Source: Prochlorothrix sp035286285
GTDB lineage: Bacteria > Cyanobacteriota > Cyanobacteriia > Prochlorotrichales > Prochlorotrichaceae
Reading direction: 5' to 3'
DNA length: 6,944 nucleotides
Assembly: GCA_035286285.1 (NCBI GenBank)
Contig: JAYKJG010000202.1
Location: 1 to 6,944 of the forward strand
The position numbers were made by a program, and so were the translations under genes. Positions 1-6,067 of the stretch are shown one piece after another. Position 1 is the stretch's first letter. Each line of letters opens with the position of its first letter. The notes below the pieces were generated by a model. That model did not search any database and had not been told where the DNA came from. It saw only the letters and a list, made by a program, of their open reading frames with translations.

Positions 1-32
1 TTGGTTAAACCGAAGGAGCCAGCAACAGACAT
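1..32 (-). CDS. N-terminal start of an unidentified gene leaving the left edge (partial)
   Basis: Reading the minus strand, an ATG at 32-30 opens a frame MSVAGSFGLT that runs off the window after ten codons. A strong Shine-Dalgarno match, GGAGGT, lies upstream at 50-45 with a 12-nt spacer, slightly longer than usual. This is the main reason to believe the start. It is in a different frame from the longer minus-strand open frame at 247-5, which has no such signal and would overlap it. Ten residues are too few to assign a family. The product is unknown, and the call rests on the ribosome binding site plus the uninterrupted frame. Confidence 0.45.
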   Translation of the reverse strand, partial: MSVAGSFGLT

Positions 33-44
33 AGAAATGGTTTC

Positions 45-50
45 ACCTCC
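45..50 (-). promoter_or_regulatory. Shine-Dalgarno site of the left-edge gene
   Basis: The minus strand reads GGAGGT here, 12 nt before the ATG at 32. It is a full-length anti-SD match and decides the start of the partial left-edge frame. Further upstream the minus strand carries two TATACT hexamers (181-176 and 161-156) that resemble -10 boxes, but neither has a -35 hexamer at a normal distance, so no promoter is called. Confidence 0.45.
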
Positions 51-418
51 AAAAACGGGCGTGGATTAAGGGTGGGGTGGGATGAATTCTGGTGCCGCAC
101 AATCCATACTTGCCTCAGCCTGAGTCGCAAATGACCCCAAAACCGAGTTATGAAAAGTATACGACTCTTTAAGAAAGTATAGATTTCTGGCCCGTAAACT
201 GTGCTCTGAAGCTTGTTGAGATAAGCTACGCCATCAAGCCGCCTCATTTCAGCCGCTCAACGTTGAATTCAGGGACCGTTCGCCCTCCATCAGTTGCCCT
301 GGAGCCTGTCCCCGAAGCGAGTCCCTCAAGCAGCATCCCAGCCCTGCGCCAGCCGTCTACTGCAAAAATCTATACCCTTTCATCTTCATTGAAAGTCAGG
401 GCTTGCAAGCTGTATCGC

Positions 419-667
419 TACCCTGTGACGAGATGCCCTGTAGTAAAAATGCCCTGTAGTAAAGATGCCCTGTAGAAAGATACCCTGTAGAAAGATACCC
501 TGTAGAAAGATGCCCCATAACTAGATGCATCTTCTGGCGAGATGTCCTTACGATGCCCTTGAACGAGATGCCCCATAACTGGGTACCCGGCAACTGGGTG
601 CGTCTTGACGAGATACCCCAACAGGAACGAGATATCTAGGGCGATGCCTAGGGATGAGATGCCCCCA
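419..667. repeat. Degenerate tandem array of 15-16 bp units
   Basis: The best-preserved core is 433-524. Units start at 433 (16 bp), 449 (16 bp), 465, 480, 495 and 510 (15 bp each), with the form AT(G/A)CCCTGTAG followed by an A-rich end. On both sides the pattern decays into variants of CGAGATGCCC, for example near 430, 540, 564, 609, 629 and 656, at irregular spacing. Mixing 15- and 16-bp units breaks any single reading frame, which argues against a coding repeat. No family name is known to me. Confidence 0.75.
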
Positions 668-822
668 TTGATTCCCGATGCCTCAGCACAGCAGTCCTCG
701 ATCGTAGCCTCTCCCAACCACGCAACCGCTGCACCCCCTTGGTTGCTTACCCAGCTTCCTCTCAGCAATCAGGAGAAGCCATCCTCAACCTAGCAGCCGA
801 TCGGCCAAGCCCAGGGGTCACA

Positions 823-858
823 CTCGCAGCAGAACTCGCAGCAGAACTCGCAGCAGAA
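823..858. repeat. Perfect 12-bp tandem triplication
   Basis: Three identical copies of CTCGCAGCAGAA lie head to tail at 823-834, 835-846 and 847-858, and a fourth begins (CTCG at 859). Twelve is a multiple of three, so in one plus-strand frame the array reads as LAAE repeats ending at a TGA at 871-873. Whether it was ever coding is uncertain. Confidence 0.85.
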
Positions 859-909
859 CTCGTCAACACCTGAGCGAGCCATACACCGAGCCGAGCAGTG
901 CCCTCAAGC

Positions 910-1269
910 CTAGAGATGCATTAAGCTGGCCTCATGGGGAAACTCGCTGCGCAACACCTCATAAAACTGATCGCGCCCCTCAAAGGTTTCAAAGACACTT
1001 TCCATCGAAGTCAAACGCAGGAGGGTAGCCATTTGGTTTTTAACGGAACACAAGGCAAACCGGATACCCTGACGCTGGGCTTCCTTAGCAATGCGAACCA
1101 GGGCGGCGAGTCCAGCGCTATCAACAAAACTAATAGTGGTGCAGTCCAGCAAAATGACTTGGGGGGTCTTGGCCTGGATACAGGCTTGGACTTGCTGTAA
1201 CAGTTCTTGCCCGTAGGGATAATTGATCGACTTGGCATTCGGTTCAATTACTTCAATGGTGAGGCTCAA
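910..1269 (-). CDS. STAS-domain protein, anti-sigma factor antagonist type
   Basis: This 119-aa single-domain protein matches the STAS family (SpoIIAA/RsbV-like). Family members are soluble cytoplasmic switches that bind an anti-sigma factor or partner kinase when unphosphorylated and release it when phosphorylated on a conserved serine. The signature is visible: a buried strand around residues 37-42 (QVILLD), then the loop FVDSAGL with the expected phosphoacceptor Ser51, then a helix. A second strand follows (RFALCSV), then LLRLTSMESVFETF, typical of the C-terminal half. Length is normal for a stand-alone STAS protein. The start is TTG at 1269, chosen because AAGGAG lies 7 nt upstream and no ATG upstream fits. 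No anti-sigma kinase, phosphatase or sigma factor gene adjoins it, so its partner is unknown. Family assignment is secure; the specific pathway is not. Confidence 0.92.
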   Translation of the reverse strand: MSLTIEVIEPNAKSINYPYGQELLQQVQACIQAKTPQVILLDCTTISFVDSAGLAALVRIAKEAQRQGIRFALCSVKNQMATLLRLTSMESVFETFEGRDQFYEVLRSEFPHEASLMHL

Positions 1270-1276
1270 TGGAATA

Positions 1277-1282
1277 CTCCTT
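1277..1282 (-). promoter_or_regulatory. Ribosome binding site fixing the TTG start of the STAS gene
   Basis: The minus strand reads AAGGAG here, separated by 7 nt from the TTG at 1269-1267. The spacing is close to optimal and supports TTG as the true initiation codon. Confidence 0.7.
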
Positions 1283-1665
1283 GCTTGACTAAACGTGTTT
1301 CTTGTGTACAGCAGTGGACCTTAGCGATCGCCTCTGACCTGACCACAGCCACGGCTGGAATCCCAAGGCAGATCAAAAAATCAGCCCGTTACGAACCGAT
1401 CGCGCTTAAATAAGCCATTAAAAACCCATAGGGTGGTAAAAATGCAACACACTGGATTGCTCAGGATTCTTACAGGATTTTAAGAGTTCATCATAGATCG
1501 CCGCTTGGGTTAACCGTTAGGTCGCGATGCCGTATCTTCCCGGAGAGCGCGATCGTGCAAATCTGAAAAACGCCCCCGTCTCAACTCAGGTTGAATAACT
1601 CGCCCGTGAATTGATGGAAACCTGGCTTCAGTCGGATTGCGTGATACTGTACGCTAAAGCCACTT

Positions 1666-1805
1666 ATACCAAATCCGACTAATCTCGATTCGTTTTGGTA
1701 GGGGCAATCCCCCCGTGGTTGCCCCTGTATTTGGTGGTCAGAGGGTCGGCACAGGGGCACGACCCCTACCCGTTTATTCTGTTTCAGGCTCAACGGATTT
1801 GGTAT
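1666..1805. mobile_element. MITE-like inverted-repeat element
   Basis: A perfect 12-bp terminal inverted repeat, ATACCAAATCCG at 1666-1677 and CGGATTTGGTAT at 1794-1805, encloses about 140 bp with no transposase. If the element proper is 1667-1804, it is flanked on both sides by TTA (1664-1666 and 1805-1807), which could be a target-site duplication. The inside is strongly structured. GGTAGGGG (1697-1704) pairs with CCCCTACC (1763-1770), GGGGCAA (1701-1707) with TTGCCCC (1719-1725), and AGGGG (1753-1757) with CCCCT (1763-1767). GCCCCTGT (1721-1728) can alternatively pair with ACAGGGGC (1751-1758). Non-autonomous elements with TACCAAATCC-type ends and a GTAGGGGC core are a familiar sight between cyanobacterial genes. 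Which transposase would move this one cannot be told from here. Confidence 0.7.
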
Positions 1806-1870
1806 TAAGTTTCGATCGTGCCGTTTTTCTTGAGCCATAGCGTGATCCAACGTGAAATCTGAATCTTCTT

Positions 1871-1911
1871 GCTCTTCTCTGCCAGGGGGAGAGGGGTTGG
1901 GGGTGCGAGAG
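1871..1911. repeat. G-rich dispersed-type intergenic repeat
   Basis: A CTCT-containing arm at 1877-1880 can pair with AGAG at 1890-1893 around an AGGGGG core. It is followed by GGGGTTGGGGGTG (1893-1905). On the other strand this gives a CACCCCCAACCCC string. This resembles a short palindromic repeat I associate with intergenic regions of many cyanobacteria. The assignment is from memory of the pattern and copy number could not be checked. Confidence 0.4.
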
Positions 1912-1990
1912 CTTCAGATCCCGCTTTACCGGTTTTGGGGCAGGGCTATCCGGTTTTGCTGAGGGGATGCCATCCATCTGCAAAGCCAAA

Positions 1991-2019
1991 TTGGTTATGA
2001 TGCAGGGTGTGACTGTACT
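1991..2019 (+). promoter_or_regulatory. Candidate sigma-70 type promoter for the 1246-aa gene
   Basis: TTGGTT (1991-1996) and TGTACT (2014-2019) are separated by exactly 17 nt and lie about 85 nt before the ATG at 2103. Each hexamer departs from consensus at two positions, and AT-rich context is limited. It is the best-placed pair I can see, but the evidence is weak. Confidence 0.25.
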
Positions 2020-2081
2020 CAATCCCCTTCACGATTTAGTCGCCTTTTCGACCCCTTCGACCCAACCCTCCTCCCCATCAT

Positions 2082-2092
2082 ACGGTTACCGT
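2082..2092. promoter_or_regulatory. Short palindrome just before the 1246-aa gene
   Basis: ACGGT-T-ACCGT is an 11-bp perfect dyad ending 10 nt before the ATG. GTTAC also occurs as a direct repeat (2085-2089 and 2091-2095). It occupies the place where a Shine-Dalgarno site would be expected, and none is visible. It could be a small operator or a chance palindrome. Confidence 0.2.
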
Positions 2093-2102
2093 TACAAACC
2101 CT

Positions 2103-5100
2103 ATGGAAGTTTCTAAACTTTTACTGCGTTACCAAGAAGGACAGCGGGACTTTCGCCAAGTCTCCCTACGCAATGTCAACTTGGCCCAGGCCCAATTGGC
2201 GTTTATCAATCTTGATCAAGCCGATCTATGGGGAATCAACTTCCGGGAGGCCCAGCTTGCGGGGGCAAACTTGGTCCGGGTGGATCTGAGCAATGCCGTC
2301 TTGGTGGGGGCCAACCTGCTGGGGGCTAGTTTACTGTCGGCGCGGCTAGTGCGGGCCAATTTGGAAGGGGCGCTGCTGAGTGGGGCCGACCTACGGGCCA
2401 CCAACTTAAAGCAGGCCAACCTCCGCAATGCTTCCTGTGTGGGCATTGACCTCAGTGGGGCGGATTTGCGGGAAGCCAACCTGACGGATATTAACCTCAA
2501 GGATGCCAATTTGCGGGGGGCTAATTTACTCAATGCCAAGTGGGACCGGGCTGACCTGGAAGGGGCACAACTGGATGGGGCCATTATGCCCAGTGGGGAA
2601 TATGTGGTGCCGGAAGAGGAGGAGCAAGCCAAGGGGACGGCCAGCCGTGGGGGACAAGGGGGGAGTGGGCGTGCTAGCTCGATCGATGAGTTGAATTTCC
2701 CAACCCTAGAGGAGCGCCTTGAGGATAAGTTCCTGCGCAGTCTCCAGAGCGAGGCTGCTGAAACACCTCCGGGCAGACAGCAGACCGCACAGCCCTTGTT
2801 TGGGGATGTGGAGATCGATCGCTCCCAACCGCTCAACCCTTCCCCCTCAGACATCCCCGTCCCGGCAGTACCAGCGGGGCTGGGGTCAGATTGGGGCGCA
2901 AATATCAGTCTGTCAGAGCGCATTAAGTCGAAGCTCCAAGCCCAAAATCAGTACCTGTTTCGACGGGCAGTCAGCCAAGCCTATGGCAACCGCTGTGCCA
3001 TTACGGGGAACCAGATCCAAGTAGTCCTCAAGGCAGTGTCCATCACTGAGGAGGTGGAAACCGGCAAAGATCACCCTTCCAATGGCATTTTGCTCCGGTC
3101 TGATTTGGCGATTTTGTTCCAAGAGCATTTGATTACCCTGGATCCCAAGACCAAGACGGTCTTACTGGCCCCCAGTTTGCGAGAGTCGGACTATAAGGTT
3201 TGGAGTGGGAAGCCGGTGACCCTACCGGAGAAGGAGTCAGAACGGCCCAATCAGGCGTTATTGCAACAGCACCAAGGGGCTTGCCGTTGGCTACAAGTGG
3301 AACAAACAGCCCGCCAACTGCGTACCAACCCAGAACCCGCACAACCGGCGACCCCAACCCTTTGGCGATCGGCCCTGCGCAACCTCCTAGGCCGCAACAA
3401 ATCCGCCGAAACCAACCCGGAATTCCAGGCTACCCCGGCCCCGGTTAACCCCGCTGCGGCTCCCGCCAACTCCGCCCCCAGCGTCCCCGATTCTGTGGCC
3501 CAAACTCCTGCGGCCCAGGCTCCCGTAGCCTCCAATGAAGATATTCCAACGGGTTGGTTGGGGCCAGCCCAGCCACCCAGTCTGCGCCCTGAAGCGGCTG
3601 ATGTTGCGGCTCCGATTCAGTGGTTTGGCAGCTTGAATGTTGAGGACGATCGGGCTGTTGAGCCACCGATCGAGGCCGACCCGATCGAACCGATCGCACC
3701 CCTAAACCCCAGTTACAGTGCTGAGCCAGAGCCGGAACCCCTCACCGATGCCGCAGGCAAAACGGTATTGGACCCCCTGGAAACCTTGGTCCGATCGCGC
3801 CAAGAGTTGGGGCTAGGGGAGGAAGAAGTCGCCGAGCCAAAGGCCAGTGACCCCATTGCCAGCGGTGACCCCGCCTATGATCCCCATCCTTACTTCAATG
3901 CCCAAGCCTATGCCGACTACGGTTATGTAGCAGTCGGGACTGAACACGCCCAAACCCAGGAAACAGCGACCGATCGCAGTGACGACGCACAGGGCTACGG
4001 CGAACCCAGTTATGAACCGGGCTATCCCAGCGAAGACGTACAGGGTTATGAACCGGGTTATGAACCCAGTTATACAGATGAGGACGCACAGGGTTATGAG
4101 CCAGGGCATGAAGCGGGTTATGAACCCAGTTATACAGGTGAGGACACACAGGGTTATGAACCGGGCTATCCCAGCGAAGACGTACAGGGTTATGAGCCAG
4201 GGTATGGAGCGGGTTATGAACCCAGTTATGAACCGGGCTATCCAGATCCCAGCCGTTCCGAAGATTCTGCTGGGACTCCCATCGCATCAGAACCCAGCCG
4301 TACCATAATCAATCCTTGGGAAGTGGAGACAAACGATGACACTGATGACAACGCAGTGTTCTTGACCCCAGCCCCTGCAATTCCTTCAGAGGCGGATTGG
4401 AGCGTTCCCCCAGAACCAGGGGCAGCAGAAGAGGCAACTCCTTGGGCTGCTGAGTTCAACCAAGGGATAGAGACCCCTGCGATCGTCGATGCCTCGGCCT
4501 GGGAAGCGGATTTGTCGGCTGCTGCCAGCAGTGCGGTCACCAATGCCAGCGGCTCCGATCGTGCTGCTCCGTTCCTAACTCCCCCCTCGATCGCCCCAGA
4601 ACTCGCCTTTGTCACCGACCTAGCCAGCCCAGACCCCAATGTTCTAACCGCCGTCGAGGCGGAGGTGAGTCTGGGCTTTCCCAGTTCCTTTGGGGATGTC
4701 TTGCTAGAGGGAGAAGAACAGCAGGGGGCCACGATCGAGGCTGGGGCGGGGGAAGTTGCGATCGAACCTGACCGAGAAGAGGCGATCGAGGCCGAACCCC
4801 AAGCCACAACACCAGAGGATCGGATCCCCCTAGAGCCAGGGCCGGAGTCTGAGGAAAGCAGCACCGCCGCAACCCTAACCAGTTTCCCAGGGGAAGATGA
4901 AGCCCCGGCGATCGTCGAAGCCCCCGAACCCCTAGCGACTGAGGAACCTGTAGCAGCAGCAAAACCCCTAGAAGCACCACCAGCCCTAGAAGAACCCGCC
5001 CAACCTCAAGCCCCAGGCCAGGAGCCAGACCAAGAGCCAGACCGTGCGACCCCAGCCGATACCCTAGCTTCTGCCGCTGATCCCATTGCCGCTGATCCCA

Positions 5101-5843
5101 TTGCTGCCGATCCCGTTGCCGCCGATCCCGTTGCCGCCGATCCCGTTGCTGCTGCTCCGGCCCCGGCCAAACTGCCCCTACCCTTAACTGTGGCCCTAAT
5201 CGCGATCGCCGCGATCGTCGCCACCCTGGGCGGACTCGCCGCCTTCGGCGTACTCTCCTTCGATCAGATCGGCCAATCCTCCCCAGCAGACTCCACCGCT
5301 CGCGGCACCGCCGCCGCCACCCCCTCAGCCAGCCCTGACGCGATCGCCACAGAACCCGACCCCCCAACCCCCAATTCCCGCAACACAGCCGCCGTCGCCC
5401 CCACAGCAGAAGCCGCCGACCTCACAGCCACGCTAGAGGATGGCACAATTTTGCTCCAACCTGCCGCCGCCGCCGCCTTCTGGGAAATGCAAGAAGCAGC
5501 CCGCACAGCAGGGATTAGCCTCTATCCGCTCCAGGGCTACTTACCCCCAGCAGCAGAAACAGCCTATTGGCAAAGTCAGGAGGCAGCGTTAGCCGCTACC
5601 AATCTAGAAACGCTAACGTCCCTGAGCAACTATCGCAGCGGCTATGGTATTGATATTGGAGACTATAACCAAGCCGACCGTGATCAGGTTCCCAGTTTCC
5701 GCGACACCCAAGCATTTGCATGGCTTGCAGAAAATGCTGAAGACTACGGCTTTGTGCCCTGGACTGCCGCTGTCGCCTTGGATTCCGTCGATCGGCCTTG
5801 GCACTGGCACTATAATCCCGATCTCGCTGCCCCCTCGGAGTAG
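2103..5843 (+). CDS. Pentapeptide-repeat / degenerate HNH_2 / transmembrane / degenerate VanY-type protein
   Basis: The 1246-aa product joins modules rarely seen together. Residues 16-160 are 29 uninterrupted pentapeptides of the A(D/N)LxX type, predicted to form a right-handed beta-helix of about seven coils. Residues 283-392 match the HNH_2 nuclease fold (YGNRCAITG, then HPSNG, then LRSDL, then LITLDP, then LLAPSLRESDY). However, the usual AAHI histidine is Ser313 and the usual DLH histidine is Ala336. Residues 430-1020 are acidic, Pro/Ala-rich and probably disordered, including Tyr-rich repeats (629-715) and five AADP(I/V) units (991-1015). Residues 1024-1051 form one hydrophobic helix preceded by Lys1023, suggesting N-in/C-out topology. 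Residues 1109-1240 match the M15B D,D-carboxypeptidase fold but lack one zinc histidine (Tyr1177) and the catalytic glutamate (Arg1231). No signal peptide and no clear Shine-Dalgarno site are seen. The ATG is followed directly by the usual pre-repeat helix. The precise role is unknown; a scaffold or adaptor spanning the membrane is the best inference. Automated labels such as endonuclease or carboxypeptidase would probably mislead. Confidence 0.93.
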   Translation: MEVSKLLLRYQEGQRDFRQVSLRNVNLAQAQLAFINLDQADLWGINFREAQLAGANLVRVDLSNAVLVGANLLGASLLSARLVRANLEGALLSGADLRATNLKQANLRNASCVGIDLSGADLREANLTDINLKDANLRGANLLNAKWDRADLEGAQLDGAIMPSGEYVVPEEEEQAKGTASRGGQGGSGRASSIDELNFPTLEERLEDKFLRSLQSEAAETPPGRQQTAQPLFGDVEIDRSQPLNPSPSDIPVPAVPAGLGSDWGANISLSERIKSKLQAQNQYLFRRAVSQAYGNRCAITGNQIQVVLKAVSITEEVETGKDHPSNGILLRSDLAILFQEHLITLDPKTKTVLLAPSLRESDYKVWSGKPVTLPEKESERPNQALLQQHQGACRWLQVEQTARQLRTNPEPAQPATPTLWRSALRNLLGRNKSAETNPEFQATPAPVNPAAAPANSAPSVPDSVAQTPAAQAPVASNEDIPTGWLGPAQPPSLRPEAADVAAPIQWFGSLNVEDDRAVEPPIEADPIEPIAPLNPSYSAEPEPEPLTDAAGKTVLDPLETLVRSRQELGLGEEEVAEPKASDPIASGDPAYDPHPYFNAQAYADYGYVAVGTEHAQTQETATDRSDDAQGYGEPSYEPGYPSEDVQGYEPGYEPSYTDEDAQGYEPGHEAGYEPSYTGEDTQGYEPGYPSEDVQGYEPGYGAGYEPSYEPGYPDPSRSEDSAGTPIASEPSRTIINPWEVETNDDTDDNAVFLTPAPAIPSEADWSVPPEPGAAEEATPWAAEFNQGIETPAIVDASAWEADLSAAASSAVTNASGSDRAAPFLTPPSIAPELAFVTDLASPDPNVLTAVEAEVSLGFPSSFGDVLLEGEEQQGATIEAGAGEVAIEPDREEAIEAEPQATTPEDRIPLEPGPESEESSTAATLTSFPGEDEAPAIVEAPEPLATEEPVAAAKPLEAPPALEEPAQPQAPGQEPDQEPDRATPADTLASAADPIAADPIAADPVAADPVAADPVAAAPAPAKLPLPLTVALIAIAAIVATLGGLAAFGVLSFDQIGQSSPADSTARGTAAATPSASPDAIATEPDPPTPNSRNTAAVAPTAEAADLTATLEDGTILLQPAAAAAFWEMQEAARTAGISLYPLQGYLPPAAETAYWQSQEAALAATNLETLTSLSNYRSGYGIDIGDYNQADRDQVPSFRDTQAFAWLAENAEDYGFVPWTAAVALDSVDRPWHWHYNPDLAAPSE
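3987..4247 (+). repeat. In-gene tyrosine-rich tandem repeats
   Basis: Residues 629-715 are built from EPGY, EPSY and (D/T)QGYEPGY blocks separated by SEDV or GED spacers. At DNA level, 4009-4051 and 4153-4195 are identical over 43 bp (144 bp apart). A related unit recurs 60 bp apart (from 4055 and from 4115). All offsets are multiples of three, so the frame is kept. The near-identity points to recent duplication by slippage or recombination. Confidence 0.9.
5073..5147 (+). repeat. In-gene 15-bp tandem repeat coding AADP(I/V)
   Basis: Five 15-bp units encode AADPI, AADPI, AADPV, AADPV and AADPV (residues 991-1015) immediately before the transmembrane helix. The units differ by few bases. The segment looks like an extended juxtamembrane spacer whose length can vary by slippage. 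Confidence 0.9.
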
Positions 5844-6067
5844 AGCAACACAGTAAAGCCAAGACCTTACAGGGCCAAAGCCTGACAGGGCCAAAGCCTG
5901 ACAGGGCCAAAGCCTGACAGGGCCAAAACCTTTGCCCACCTCAGTTGCACACCCACACTGCCCATTTCAGCAGTATCTTTCAGGTGTACCCTCCAGTTAT
6001 ACGTTGTTAGGCGTACATTGCGCTCAGGTCTGCCACCTCCTGATTTTCCTTCATCCCTACTTCAATT
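5844..6067. other. Intergenic region between the 1246-aa gene and the sensor gene
   Basis: The 224-base gap begins with the 16-bp array (5865-5928). No conventional terminator with a T-run is present after the stop at 5841-5843; the hairpin-forming array is the only structured element there. No -35/-10 pair with good spacing stands out before the ATG at 6068. Whether the two plus-strand genes share a transcript cannot be decided. Confidence 0.5.
5865..5928. repeat. Four 16-bp tandem repeats downstream of the 1246-aa gene
   Basis: Units of CCTGACAGGGCCAAAG lie at 5865-5880 (one base different), 5881-5896, 5897-5912 and 5913-5928 (last base different). The array begins 22 bases after the stop codon. 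Across each unit junction the sequence CAGGGCCAAAGCCTG can fold into a small hairpin (GGC, loop CAAA, GCC, with an extended imperfect stem), so a transcript would carry three successive stem-loops. Confidence 0.9.

Larger units (their letters stand above)
51..909. other. Long intergenic region without a convincing gene
   Basis: About 860 bases separate the left-edge gene from the end of the STAS gene. Short open frames exist on both strands, but they overlap each other in several frames, lack ribosome binding sites and resemble no family I recognise. Several are open only because a 15-bp repeat is a multiple of three. The region holds the degenerate tandem array at about 419-667 and the 12-bp triplication at 823-858. 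A plus-strand frame from 658 to a TGA at 871-873 ends in three LAAE tetrads and could be the tail of a decayed gene. No clear terminator hairpin with a T-run is visible downstream of the STAS stop. Confidence 0.6.
1270..2102. other. Divergent intergenic region rich in repeats
   Basis: This 833-base gap separates the divergently transcribed STAS gene and pentapeptide gene, so it should hold both promoters. It contains a HIP1 octamer (1324-1331), a short dyad ACCC-ATA-GGGT (1424-1434), the MITE-like element at 1666-1805, the G-rich repeat at 1871-1911 and a 9-bp direct repeat CCGGTTTTG (1929-1937 and 1950-1958). Two minus-strand open frames (1850-1581 and 2022-1774) cross these repeats. They have no family resemblance and look like by-products of the repeats. 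Confidence 0.6.

Noticed and set aside
5..247. Minus-strand 80-aa open frame at the left edge
   Set aside because: It lacks a ribosome binding site and family resemblance. It overlaps, in another frame, the better supported start at 32 that has GGAGGT upstream.
433..524. CRISPR array
   Set aside because: Units are directly adjacent 15-16 bp repeats with no unique spacers, and no cas gene is in the window.
396..768. Minus-strand open frames with STGYL / SFYRV repeats
   Set aside because: They are readings of the same 15-bp DNA repeat in two frames. Units of 16 bp break the frame, and no start signal is seen.
1581..1850. Minus-strand 89-aa frame crossing the MITE-like element
   Set aside because: Its middle part is simply the translated inverted-repeat element. 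Spurious short proteins of this kind commonly arise from such elements.
2216..2923. Antisense 235-aa frame under the pentapeptide region
   Set aside because: Codon bias and regular repeats on the sense strand leave the antisense frame open. The translation is a low-complexity mirror of the repeats.
2949..3278. Active HNH homing or restriction endonuclease
   Set aside because: Both histidine positions are replaced (Ser313, Ala336), so an active nuclease call is not supported.
4612..5367. Antisense 251-aa Arg/Leu/Gly-rich frame
   Set aside because: It mirrors the GC-rich Ala/Pro low-complexity sense coding and contains the reverse reading of the AADPV repeat. It has no domain features.
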